Assembly (NCBI RefSeq): GCF_025567405.1
Contig: NZ_JAOQKJ010000003.1
Coordinates: forward strand, 186,001-250,000
Length of the DNA stretch: 64,000 nucleotides
From: Suilimivivens aceti
Lineage (GTDB): Bacteria > Bacillota > Clostridia > Lachnospirales > Lachnospiraceae
Reading direction: 5' to 3'
Translations under genes and position numbers: made by a program
The notes under the pieces: generated by a model
What the model was told of the DNA's origin: nothing
Seen by the model: only the letters and a program-made list of their open reading frames with translations
The model's database searches: none
Shown: piece after piece, positions 1-6,916 of the stretch
How positions within the stretch are numbered: position 1 is the stretch's first letter
Layout: every line of letters begins with the position of its first letter

Positions 1-454
1 CCGCTGCATACAGGGATGCATCCTCCGGATGCTGCGCTGCCAGGGCAAAGGCAAGACCTACCGCCATTCCTTCCGGTATGTTATGCAGGGTCACTGCCAA
101 GATCAGCAGCGTTGTCCTTCTGAAGGAGGAGGGAACACCCTCTGCCTTACTTTCCCCCAGATGGAGATGCGGCATCATCATGTCAAGCAGCATCAGAAAA
201 ATACCGCCAAGTGCAAAGCCCCCTGCTGCCGGAACAAAGGCAAACCTTCCCATACCGGATGCCTGATCAATAGACGGGATCAGTAATGACCAGACAGAAG
301 CAGCGATCATAACTCCTGCCGCAAACCCCAGAAATGCTCTCTGCAGATTTTTTCCCATATCATTTTTTAATATGAATACAACACTGGCGCCAAAAGCGGT
401 CATCAAAAAGGTAAAACCGGTTCCCATGAACGCCCATACAATTCCCTGATTCAT
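1..454 (-). CDS. ZIP family metal (zinc/divalent cation) transporter, 3'-truncated by window edge
   Basis: Membrane transporter moving zinc or related divalent cations into the cytoplasm. The partial product starts MNQGIVWAFMG after a purine-rich AGAGGA ribosome site. Three hydrophobic helices are followed by a loop with MMMPHLHLGE and then the family hallmark HNIPEGMAVG, whose His and Glu form the metal site of ZIP helix 4. About 151 residues are visible; the rest lies outside the window. The order of elements resembles ZupT/GufA-type bacterial ZIP proteins. The upstream region carries a candidate promoter with two identical 10-bp repeats. Substrate specificity is inferred from the family only. 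Confidence 0.9.
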   Translation of the reverse strand, partial: MNQGIVWAFMGTGFTFLMTAFGASVVFILKNDMGKNLQRAFLGFAAGVMIAASVWSLLIPSIDQASGMGRFAFVPAAGGFALGGIFLMLLDMMMPHLHLGESKAEGVPSSFRRTTLLILAVTLHNIPEGMAVGLAFALAAQHPEDASLYAA

Positions 455-548
455 GTTTTTCCTCTTTTCTTAATTATATATATGATGTTCGGAACAAAGA
501 TGTCACAAAACTGCCTGTATACAGGGCACAGTGTCTGACCTCTGTCCT

Positions 549-600
549 CCATTTCATCATATCATTTTATGACAGCCTGCCACAACTGACGACAGCCTGC
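549..600 (-). promoter_or_regulatory. Candidate promoter and operator of the ZIP gene
   Basis: On the minus strand an extended -10 (TGA-TATGAT, complement of 556-561) lies 18 bp from a weak -35 TTGTGG (complement of 580-585), leaving a leader of about 95 nt. The 10-mer gacagcctgc occurs twice, at 571-580 and 591-600, exactly 20 bp apart and bracketing the -35. A repeat on one helix face at this place suggests binding of a regulator, plausibly metal-responsive. The rest of 455-690 shows no gene. Confidence 0.45.
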
Positions 601-691
601 ACAGTTAGTCAAAATTTCTCATTTACAATCCAAAACCTTCTGAAATCATTTTATGTAATTCAAAAAGTCTGACACTGTCAGTTAATTAGAC

Positions 692-723
692 AAAAACAGC
701 CCGCCTGCATTTGCAGACGGGCC
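692..723 (-). terminator. Rho-independent terminator of the SASP gene
   Basis: A perfect 10-bp GC-rich stem (699-708 with 713-722) closes a 4-nt loop and is followed on the minus strand by CTGTTTTTGT. It sits 27 nt after the SASP stop codon. Confidence 0.9.
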
Positions 724-749
724 ATTCTTTTCTCTTATCTGTCAGATGA

Positions 750-950
750 TTACTTCATCTGCTCTTCCTGCTTCTTGATCATTCTACGAACCATCTCGCC
801 ACCGATAGAACCGGCTTCCTTAGAGGTTAAGTCACCATTGTAACCTTCCTTTAAGCTCACACCAAGTTCAGAGGCAACCTCAGTCTTAAAACGATCCATA
901 GCAGCTTTTGCTTCAGGAACTTCTACTTTATTAGAAGATTTGCTTGCCAT
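750..950 (-). CDS. Alpha/beta-type small acid-soluble spore protein
   Basis: DNA-binding protein that coats and protects the dormant spore chromosome, made in the forespore and degraded at germination. The 66-residue product has the two conserved blocks of the family: EVASELGV, containing the germination-protease cleavage region, and GDLTSKEAGSIGGEMVRRMI near the C terminus. The start at MASKSS is chosen because GGAGGT stands 8 nt before it; the longer reading (five extra residues) would put that ribosome site inside the gene. The leader carries hairpins at 999-1021 and near 973-985. It stands alone between its own terminator and greA, as is usual for forespore-expressed ssp genes. Confidence 0.95.
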   Translation of the reverse strand: MASKSSNKVEVPEAKAAMDRFKTEVASELGVSLKEGYNGDLTSKEAGSIGGEMVRRMIKKQEEQMK

Positions 951-998
951 ATTCTTTACCTCCATAATTTTTCCGCCTTTCGGCTATCTATTCTTCAA

Positions 999-1021
999 GA
1001 TAAGCTCTTACGCTGCTTATC
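999..1021 (-). other. Hairpin in the SASP mRNA leader
   Basis: gataagc (999-1005) pairs with gcttatc (1015-1021) around a 9-nt loop. A second short hairpin (GCCGAAAGGC) lies between it and the ribosome binding site. Neither has a T tract, so mRNA stabilisation is more likely than termination. I did not identify a convincing sigma-G promoter. Confidence 0.4.
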
Positions 1022-1111
1022 CTGAAGTTTTCTTCATTCAAAGCCTTTCGTATCACTTATCTTGTTCATAGTATCTACGCTGCTGAAAAAAATATGTTGG
1101 TAAGTTTTGCC

Positions 1112-1615
1112 TTAAAAATCCCGGAGTCTTTCTTCCTCTTCATCCGGATTTTTTTCTATTTTTTTAACAATAAGATAATAACCGGCATTCTTGTTGATCT
1201 CCACATAAACCCGGTCTCCGGCCTTATGCTTCAGCAGAGCCTTCCCTATGGGCGATTCCACGCTCACAAGTCCGTTCAGGGAATCACCCCGCATGGTCGT
1301 CACAAGCTTATAGGTTTCTTCACTGCCGTCATCTTCAAACTGTACCGTAACTCTGGTATTGACTCCGATCTCATCCTCTCCGGAATCATCCGGTATGATC
1401 TCGGCTGTTTTGATCATTCTCTCCAGGAAACGGATTCTGCTCTCATTTTTGTTTTTTTCTTTCTTTGCTGCATAATACTCAAAGTTTTCACTCAGGTCAC
1501 CCTGCGCTCTTGCTTCCTTGACAGCCTCCAGAAGTTTTGGCCTGACATTCAGCTTTCTGTCCTCTATCTCTGCCTCCATGGCCTGAATGTCCTTTTCTGT
1601 TAACTGATTATACAT
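1112..1615 (-). CDS. greA: Transcription elongation factor GreA/GreB family
   Basis: Rescues backtracked RNA polymerase by stimulating its intrinsic transcript cleavage. The 167-residue product has the expected two domains. An N-terminal coiled coil (about residues 1-75) contains the acidic tip motif GDLSENFEYYAAK, whose Asp and Glu reach into the polymerase channel. A C-terminal FKBP-like domain contains SVESPIGKALLKHKAGD. The last 15 residues are unusually acidic and charged (DEEEERLRDF). The ribosome site GAGGGG is only a few bases before the ATG. It lies 6 nt after the CBS-domain gene on the same strand, so the two are probably co-transcribed. Confidence 0.95.
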   Translation of the reverse strand: MYNQLTEKDIQAMEAEIEDRKLNVRPKLLEAVKEARAQGDLSENFEYYAAKKEKNKNESRIRFLERMIKTAEIIPDDSGEDEIGVNTRVTVQFEDDGSEETYKLVTTMRGDSLNGLVSVESPIGKALLKHKAGDRVYVEINKNAGYYLIVKKIEKNPDEEEERLRDF

Positions 1616-1621
1616 TTCCCC

Positions 1622-2095
1622 TCATCTCCGATTCGTTTCCATTTTACCAGGCTGCATCTGACCAATACTCATACCGCCGGCTTCAAGCTGTACAGTCACC
1701 AGCTTCTTGCACAGATACTGGATCAGATCCTTTCTGGTAATAATACCGATAAAACGCTTTCTGTCATCAATCACCGGCACAAAATTCTGATTCATTGCCT
1801 TATTCAGCAGATCTTCCATGTTTACATCCACATCCACCGGTTCATTATCCCATTTTCTTTTGATGCTCATAATAGAAATATCTTCCGATTCCTTTACAGA
1901 AAGATTTTTCTGCTCCTTAATGCACCAGAGCAGATCTCCCTCTGTCAGTGTTCCCACATACTGTCCGTCTTCACTGATGATAGGCACTGCGGAATACCCA
2001 TAATGCTCCATCTTTTCCAGTGCCTGACGCAGGGAATCTGTGTCGTGGATATATGCCACCTCATTTTTGGGTGTCAGAAAAAATAAAATATTCAT
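1622..2095 (-). CDS. CBS-domain pair protein (CbpB/DarB-like)
   Basis: The 157-residue soluble protein consists of two tandem CBS motifs. The first contains MEHYGYSAVPIISEDGQYVGTLTEGDLL-type sequence near residue 30-55; the second, around 100-130, contains NFVPVIDDRKRFIGIITRKD. Stand-alone CBS pairs of this size in Firmicutes (DarB/CbpB) bind c-di-AMP or adenine nucleotides and act on partners such as the (p)ppGpp synthetase; that role is inferred from similarity of layout only. The C-terminal 25 residues (VQLEAGGMSIGQM) look like a flexible tail. It is encoded directly upstream of greA. Confidence 0.8.
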   Translation of the reverse strand: MNILFFLTPKNEVAYIHDTDSLRQALEKMEHYGYSAVPIISEDGQYVGTLTEGDLLWCIKEQKNLSVKESEDISIMSIKRKWDNEPVDVDVNMEDLLNKAMNQNFVPVIDDRKRFIGIITRKDLIQYLCKKLVTVQLEAGGMSIGQMQPGKMETNRR

Positions 2096-2130
2096 ATTGT
2101 ATTATCCCCAATTATCTATCTCTTCTGTTT

Positions 2131-2682
2131 TTACAGCTGGTATACAACCTTCTGTGCCATCTCATCAGCTGCCTGCTCTCCCTTGAGCTTCTCTATGATC
2201 GCAAGTCCGAAGGCAATGGCACAGCCCATTCCTCTTGCAGTAATGATGTTTCCGTCTGTGACAGCCTTGTCTGCGACCCACTCGGCTCCGGTCAGTTCTC
2301 CTTCCATTCCCGGATAAACAGTAGCCTTTCTACCCTGCAGATGTCCTCTGTGTCCAAGAATAGAGGGTGCTGCACAGATCGCACAGACCAGCTTTCCGTC
2401 CTTCATAAAAGCATCTACCTGCTTCATCAGCTCCTCACAGTGCTCCAGATTCTTCGTTCCCGGCATACCGCCCGGAAGCACGATTCCATCGAATGCGCCG
2501 AAATCTGCTTCAGAAAGCACCTGATCCATTCCAACTGCAATTCCATGAGATCCTTTCACTGTCTTTTCTGCTGTAATGGAAACCATATCCACCCGGATAT
2601 CTGCCCTTCTAAGCAGATCCACTACCGTAAGTGCCTCGATCTCTTCGTAACCCTCTGCAAAAAATACCCCTATACGGTTCAT
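2131..2682 (-). CDS. DJ-1/PfpI (ThiJ-like) family protein
   Basis: A 183-residue member of the DJ-1/PfpI superfamily. The nucleophile elbow Cys is visible in CAICAAPSILG, the conserved early Glu is in FFAEGYEEIEA, and LPGGMPG precedes the elbow. Family members act as glyoxalase/deglycase-like or chaperone-like proteins; the old ThiJ (thiamine) label is not supported by the context. The ATG at 2682 is preferred because GAAGG stands 9 nt before it, whereas the upstream TTG is adjacent to that site. It is followed on the same strand by the CBS and greA genes with a 35-nt gap. Confidence 0.9.
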   Translation of the reverse strand: MNRIGVFFAEGYEEIEALTVVDLLRRADIRVDMVSITAEKTVKGSHGIAVGMDQVLSEADFGAFDGIVLPGGMPGTKNLEHCEELMKQVDAFMKDGKLVCAICAAPSILGHRGHLQGRKATVYPGMEGELTGAEWVADKAVTDGNIITARGMGCAIAFGLAIIEKLKGEQAADEMAQKVVYQL

Positions 2683-2845
2683 ACTCTTCAACCTTCTTTT
2701 CTATGTAATCATTCTGTCAGACCAGCACTCCGGAAATTTATATTCCTTCCTTTCCGTGCACTGACTACTGTAATATTATAACATTGTTGCGTTTTGTTTC
2801 CAATAAATGAATTGTGAATGTTTTATGAAGGTTTTCTAAAGCAAA

Positions 2846-2894
2846 AACCTGCAGATCTCCTTAAGCCGGCAAAGGCTACGGAAATCTGCAGGTT
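2846..2894. other. Long inverted repeat upstream of the IS66 fragment
   Basis: aacctgcagat (2846-2856) and its exact complement (2884-2894) form an 11-bp stem with a 27-nt loop. It lies in the otherwise empty 2683-2940 gap, just ahead of the IS66 remnant. It could be a terminator-like hairpin or part of the transposon junction; the sequence does not decide. Confidence 0.4.
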
Positions 2895-2940
2895 CTCAAC
2901 GTCAGGGATACTTATAGTAGTTTAGGAAGAAGGTACAAGG

Positions 2941-3205
2941 ATGTCAGTGTCAGATGAAAATGCACTTTTAAAAATGATCATAGAGACGCAGGCATCCCGT
3001 ATCCAGGAACAGGAGGCAACCATAAAGGAGTTACGCCAGATGGTTGACGAACTGCGAAGCCTAAAGGCGAATCTTGAAGAAACTCTGGAAGAACTCCGCC
3101 GTCAGTTCTTTGGTGTCAGGAGTGAGAAAACTCCCCGTGAAGAAAAGTCTTCCTCTGAAGCGAAAAAAACAGTTACCGTAAGGGAGCACACCAGAGAACG
3201 TAAGC
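2941..3205 (+). pseudogene. IS66 family transposase (TnpC), N-terminal fragment
   Basis: The first ~88 residues match the leucine-zipper and linker region at the N terminus of IS66-type TnpC: a coiled coil rich in Glu/Leu (QASRIQEQEATIKELRQMVD), then RRQFFGVRSEKTP and TVREHTRERKPS. Full-length TnpC is roughly 450-550 residues, so the zinc finger and DDE domain are missing. The reading frame stays open to 3287 only because it runs into the antisense strand of a truncated methyltransferase; residues after about 3205 are not IS66. A good ribosome site precedes the ATG. No TnpA or TnpB is present. Confidence 0.85.
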
Positions 3206-3206
3206 C

Positions 3207-3462
3207 AAGCAACGCTTTTATAGGTGAAGCCCCAAGCCTCGATCAACCGGAGCGCCTCCGGGAGCTGCGGGAAAGTGGTCCATAAAAAGAGTGCGCTGTC
3301 CGGGGCTGCAAGATCAGCCACAGGCAACGCACATAACTCCTCAATGCTCATAGTGGGATAATGATTTTCCGCCGCGCCCTGTACTTTCTTAGCCGAGTAG
3401 CGCCAAGGGGGATCGGCGTAAATGATAGAATACTTTTTTATTTTTTCACGCTTCTTTTGCAC
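3207..3462 (-). pseudogene. MT-A70 family adenine methyltransferase, N-terminal fragment
   Basis: The minus-strand reading begins with a GTG and encodes about 85 residues typical of phage-borne MT-A70 N6-adenine methyltransferases: the catalytic DPPW in SIIYADPPWRYS, then ENHYPTMS, ALFLWTTFPQLPEAL and EAWGFTYKSVA. At about 3207 homology stops and the frame continues through the complement of the IS66 fragment. The C-terminal half is therefore lost by the same rearrangement that truncated IS66. It is presumably inactive. Such genes usually occur in prophages or conjugative elements, supporting a decayed mobile origin for 2.8-4.5 kb. Confidence 0.8.
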
Positions 3463-3464
3463 AT

Positions 3465-3495
3465 GAAAAAACCGCCTGTATTTCTACAAGCGGTT
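3465..3495 (-). terminator. Terminator of the toxin-antitoxin operon
   Basis: aaccgc (3470-3475) pairs with gcggtt (3490-3495), extended by TGTA/TACA around a GAAA tetraloop after a one-base mismatch. A run of six T follows on the minus strand, 15 nt after the toxin stop. Confidence 0.85.
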
Positions 3496-3509
3496 CAATG
3501 GTTTGTCAT

Positions 3510-3836
3510 TTATTCATCTGTTGTACTGTCTCCGAACAAAATCCGCATATAATCGCAGCGGGCATAGAGAATACGGTCAATAAAAACTTCGCTGCCGTAA
3601 GCACGGTAGAAGCTAATGTAATTGCCGCTTACAATAAAGCGATAATCGCTCTCTATATCCGCAATCGAAGATAGCGGAGCTCCAGCCTGCGCATGGTTCT
3701 GTAAAATGCGGAGACTCTTTGTAATTCGACTTACGGTTGCCAATGCTGCGGATGGGTTTAGTAACTCTTCCTCAATATAGGCTTTGATTTCTAAAAGATC
3801 ATTCTGGGCTTCTTCGGATAAATGCAAATTATTCAT
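3510..3836 (-). CDS. Type II toxin, RelE/ParE superfamily
   Basis: A 108-residue basic-acidic small protein with the RelE/ParE fold signature: an N-terminal helix pair (LSEEAQNDLLEIKAYIEEELLNP), a core with IADIESDYRFIVSGNYISFYRA, and a C-terminal strand with VFIDRILYARCDYMRILFG. Members either cleave ribosome-bound mRNA or poison gyrase; the sequence suggests the ParE side, but this is not certain. The ATG at 3836 overlaps the antitoxin stop region by 8 nt, so translation is probably coupled. The overlap, the order antitoxin first and the private terminator all support a functional pair. Confidence 0.85.
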   Translation of the reverse strand: MNNLHLSEEAQNDLLEIKAYIEEELLNPSAALATVSRITKSLRILQNHAQAGAPLSSIADIESDYRFIVSGNYISFYRAYGSEVFIDRILYARCDYMRILFGDSTTDE

Positions 3837-4083
3837 TGACAATCCCGAGGTTCTTCTCCACAGCTTCCAATGTCAGCCAGCCTTTCTCTTCACCAGATTT
3901 TCGGCCTTTCGCAAGTTCATTCATCAGCCGGAGGGTTGCCTGTGTCTTTTCAAAGTCCTGCATATCGAGAATTGCATATCTGCCGCGCCCGTTCTTTGTC
4001 AGAAAAACCGGAGCACCAACAGCCACATCATGCAGCACATCGCTGTAATTTCGCAGATCGGAAATGGGTTTGATATTTGGCAT
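3829..4083 (-). CDS. Type II antitoxin, Phd/YefM family
   Basis: An 84-residue protein with the Phd/YefM N-terminal DNA-binding domain: PNIKPISDLRNYSDVLHDV, then PVFLTKNGRGRYAILDMQDFEK. The C-terminal half (LAKGRKSGEEKGWLTLEAVEKNLG) is the flexible toxin-neutralising arm. The ATG at 4083 is chosen because AAAGGAG lies 9 nt upstream; a TTG three codons earlier is closer to that site. It neutralises the product of the overlapping downstream toxin gene and, by family rule, represses the shared promoter. The pair lies intact between two truncated methyltransferases. Confidence 0.87.
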   Translation of the reverse strand: MPNIKPISDLRNYSDVLHDVAVGAPVFLTKNGRGRYAILDMQDFEKTQATLRLMNELAKGRKSGEEKGWLTLEAVEKNLGIVNE

Positions 4084-4178
4084 ATTGCTCAACTCCTTTC
4101 ACCCATAGTATATCCCAATCTGCTGTAAAATTCAACAGCAGTTTTTACAACACACGAATTTTATTGATTTCCAATTTG

Positions 4179-4466
4179 CTAAATTTCATTGCGGGCTGCA
4201 CGGATGCGCTCACTGGCAGCGGCATAAAAGGCCGGGGCCGTTTCAAAGCATACAAAGTGGCGTTCTGTGTTGATGGCCGCAATCGCGGTTGTGCCGGAGC
4301 CCGCGCAAATGTCCGCGACCAGTTCTCCGGGGCGGGTGTAGGTGCGGATCAGGTACTCGCAGAGCTCCACGGGCTTCTGTGTAGGATGGATACCGCCGGA
4401 CACCGTAGGCACAAAAAGCACATTCCCGGGATAGCGGCGGCCATTTACGATCCTCCTTTTCGTTAA
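4179..4466 (-). pseudogene. DNA methyltransferase (N6/N4 beta-class), C-terminal fragment
   Basis: The minus strand encodes a stretch typical of the C-terminal half of beta-class DNA methyltransferases: NGRRYPGNVLFVPT, HPTQKPVELCEYLIRTYT, and then the S-adenosylmethionine-binding motif ADICAGSGTTAIAA. The DPPY-type catalytic motif and N-terminal half are absent. It is not the missing half of the MT-A70 fragment, because MT-A70 proteins have a different order and no HPTQKP block. Likely a remnant of the same decayed mobile element. Confidence 0.75.
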
Positions 4467-4689
4467 AGTTGCACAAATTTGAACGCTAAAATTTTGTAGT
4501 TATTTTTGTGCCTCCTTTCTGTCTATCCATGCAAAAAAGCCGCCCGTTTTTACCAAATCGGAATTCAGTGAATTGATTCTTCCTCCCGATTCCTGTATAC
4601 TGACTGTAAGAAGCCACAGCATGGAAATCCTTTTCAGCTGGGTTTACTTTCATGGCTGCGTGTCAAAAATTTCAGGAGTGTACTATTTT

Positions 4690-5205
4690 ATGGAAATCGA
4701 ACGCAAATTTACGATCAAAGAACTGCCGGCGGATCTTGACAACCACACCTGTCTTCTCATTGAGCAGGCTTACCTGAATACCGATCCGGTCATCCGGATC
4801 CGCCGTCAGGATGATGACTATTATCTTACTTACAAAGGAAAAGGCCTCATGGCAAGAGAAGAATACAATCTTCCCCTGACCAGAGAGGCCTATGAGCATC
4901 TGCTTCCCAAAGCAGATGGCAATATCATTACCAAAAAGCGTTATCTGTTTCCCATTTCAGAGCCATCCTTCCGGAAAGGATATCAGCCTGAAAGTACACC
5001 ATCCCTTACCATAGAGCTGGATGTATTTGAAGCACCTTTTGCACCACTTATCATTGCAGAGGTGGAGTTTCCTGATGAGGAAATGGCAGATGCTTTTCTG
5101 CCGCCGGACTGGTTCCTTGCTGATGTCACCCTGGATAAGCGTTACCACAACTCCAATTTATCGCGGATGCAGGATCTGTCTTCTCTCTTTCTATCGCCTT
5201 CATAA
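4690..5205 (+). CDS. CYTH domain protein (triphosphate tunnel metalloenzyme)
   Basis: A 171-residue protein starting with MEIERKFTI, the EXEXK signature of CYTH/TTM enzymes, which bind triphosphates inside a beta-barrel tunnel with divalent metal. Further barrel strands carry the usual alternating charges: RIRRQDDDYYLTYKGKG, the pair TIELDVFE and IIAEVEFP, and a terminal DKRYHN. Bacterial members hydrolyse inorganic triphosphate or act as thiamine triphosphatases. The ATG at 4690 is used because the family begins exactly with MEIERKF and GGAG stands 12 nt before it; the frame is open 39 codons further upstream with no family match. It ends convergently 22 nt from the next gene. Confidence 0.88.
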   Translation: MEIERKFTIKELPADLDNHTCLLIEQAYLNTDPVIRIRRQDDDYYLTYKGKGLMAREEYNLPLTREAYEHLLPKADGNIITKKRYLFPISEPSFRKGYQPESTPSLTIELDVFEAPFAPLIIAEVEFPDEEMADAFLPPDWFLADVTLDKRYHNSNLSRMQDLSSLFLSPS

Positions 5206-5227
5206 ACAGACTCTTTTCTCCCACCGG

Positions 5228-6670
5228 TCAGACTATTTCCACCATTTCCGGATTGGTCTTATAAAACATGGCACGTGAAAGTCTGCTCTTTTCCAGATAT
5301 CCATTCTTTTCCAGATTACCCAGTACATTTTTCCGAAGGTAGGTGGAATCACTGACTTTCAAATATTCTGCTATTTCCGATACTTTACGAGCCTGATGAT
5401 AACAGAAGGATAAAACCTTTTCATCCATTTCTGTTCCGCCAGGAACCGGTGCAAATGTCAGCACCGGTACTTTACTGTCTTCTACTCCATTTTCATAAGT
5501 AAGATCCGGCAATACTAATGTAAAATGATCCGAAGAAGAATAAATATATGGTTTATGTGCTTCATCTGCCTCTTTATACTCTTCAATAATTTTATCAAAT
5601 CCTGTACCGGCAGCCTCCATTACATTACAGGCAACTAGAATACTGGAAATCAATTCATTTCTTCGCTTTGAAATAATTCCGGACAGATCATAAGTCTTTC
5701 CCAGCTTTTCTCCCCTGTAAAAACCTCCAGGCGAAGATATCTCCAGACGATCCTTAAACATATCTACCTGAATCTGCGTTCCATCCAGATAGTAGTCACG
5801 ATGAGCCACCGCATTAATTACTCCTTCGAATAAGGCTCGCTGCGGATAAGAGTCAATATTTTTTCTTACATTATCCAGCTTTATCATGGAATGATTCATT
5901 CTTTGATTTACAAAGTCCATCATATATTGAATGGTAGCAATCACATTTCCCTGAAAACGATTAATGGTTATGATTCGTTCACTTCCTTTATTAAAGCCTG
6001 CGAAAACCGAACACTGAACTCCCGTTTTGGACCCCGGATAATCATCTTTAAACAATACCGCTCCATTTAACAGAAAACCTTCCTCATTATAAAATCCAAT
6101 GGATTTCAGGAATTTTTCTTTCAGCTCTTTTCCATTATTGTGCTCCTGATAAAACGTCTGTAAAACAGAAAACTGCTCCGGCTCATATGGAATATCAGAA
6201 ACAAGAAGATCATACTGTGTATTCCTGCTTTTTATACTCATTTCAATAATTTCTTCATAAGTTGCCCCATTGGTAAAGCCATCTCTCCGCATAAAAATAG
6301 ATGGAATATTTTTATATTTTAAAATAATTGGTTTGACCACGGACTCCGGAATTGATACATGAATAATAAACCGTTCTCCACTTTTTGCTTCATATCGAAC
6401 AAATGAAATCTTCATTTGCGGTCTGGGAGTCAGATGCTCATTCACCTGATTATTAAAATAATTACGTTCATTATCAGCATCTTTTCGATCAAATCCTATC
6501 AACTTATTTGTCTTATCTTCCACTCCGATATAAAAATCGCCGCCAGTTGCATTTGCAAATCCAGCAATACTTTTCAGCCAGCCTACAACATCCTCCCGGT
6601 TGAGGACACTCTTACATTCAAATTTATCATTTTCTAACTGTACATTTTCCACAATCTCTTCCAGATACAT
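5228..6670 (-). CDS. AlbA_2 (Schlafen-like) ATP-binding transcriptional regulator
   Basis: A 480-residue protein of the AlbA_2 plus HATPase_c_4 type. Residues about 10-140 form the AlbA_2 domain (ESK-like start EFKC-type region, FANATGGDFYIGVEDK). Residues about 270-390 hold a GHKL-like ATPase portion (EGVINAVAHRDYY, ISSPGGF, NVMEAAGTGFDKI). The C terminus has a winged helix (VSEIAEYLKVSDSTYLRKNVLGNLEKNGYL). Proteins of this family are often annotated as regulators; their targets and any enzymatic activity are largely unknown. AGGAGGT precedes the ATG by 6 nt. The array of ACTTCAA repeats immediately upstream suggests autoregulation. Confidence 0.85.
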   Translation of the reverse strand: MYLEEIVENVQLENDKFECKSVLNREDVVGWLKSIAGFANATGGDFYIGVEDKTNKLIGFDRKDADNERNYFNNQVNEHLTPRPQMKISFVRYEAKSGERFIIHVSIPESVVKPIILKYKNIPSIFMRRDGFTNGATYEEIIEMSIKSRNTQYDLLVSDIPYEPEQFSVLQTFYQEHNNGKELKEKFLKSIGFYNEEGFLLNGAVLFKDDYPGSKTGVQCSVFAGFNKGSERIITINRFQGNVIATIQYMMDFVNQRMNHSMIKLDNVRKNIDSYPQRALFEGVINAVAHRDYYLDGTQIQVDMFKDRLEISSPGGFYRGEKLGKTYDLSGIISKRRNELISSILVACNVMEAAGTGFDKIIEEYKEADEAHKPYIYSSSDHFTLVLPDLTYENGVEDSKVPVLTFAPVPGGTEMDEKVLSFCYHQARKVSEIAEYLKVSDSTYLRKNVLGNLEKNGYLEKSRLSRAMFYKTNPEMVEIV

Positions 6671-6692
6671 CTGCTTACCTCCTGCTTCTGTT

Positions 6693-6771
6693 ACTTCAAG
6701 ATTACTTCAAGATTACTTCAAAGTCAACTTCAAAGTCACTTCAAACATACTTCATTTTACTTTGAAGTATG
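6693..6771. repeat. Helically phased ACTTCAA direct repeats upstream of the AlbA_2 regulator
   Basis: ACTTCAA starts at 6693, 6704, 6715, 6727 and 6738, with ACTTCAT at 6749, giving spacings of 11, 11, 12, 11 and 11 bp. A seventh copy is inverted (TTGAAGT, 6762-6768), so the outer end forms a 9-bp inverted repeat: catacttca (6746-6754) with tgaagtatg (6763-6771). The array ends 11 nt before the ribosome binding site. One site per helical turn is a classic layout for cooperative binding on one DNA face. Confidence 0.8.
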
Positions 6772-6850
6772 CCACATGTACAGTTTTTCTAAACCTTCAA
6801 AATACAATGAAGCTTGACATTCGCAGGTATTTTTACTGAATGATACCTTG

Positions 6851-6887
6851 TAATAAAAGAGCTGCCGCACCCTCGTACGACAGCTCC
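6851..6887 (-). terminator. Terminator of thiT
   Basis: On the minus strand GAGCTGTCG and CGGCAGCTC pair with one G-U wobble, followed by TTTTATT. It begins 30 nt after the thiT stop. Confidence 0.85.
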
Positions 6888-6916
6888 GCTTTATCTTTGA
6901 TTCTCAGAAACAATTT

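Noticed and set aside
1094..1603. Open frame of 169 codons on the plus strand across greA
   Set aside because: It is the antisense shadow of a clear GreA gene and has no ribosome site or recognisable domain.
2020..2781. Open frame of 253 codons antisense to the DJ-1 gene
   Set aside because: No domain, no ribosome site, and full overlap with a recognisable enzyme.
6600..6839. Plus-strand frame across the ACTTCAA repeats as a gene
   Set aside because: The frame is short, starts antisense to the AlbA_2 gene and its sequence follows the repeats; no ribosome site.
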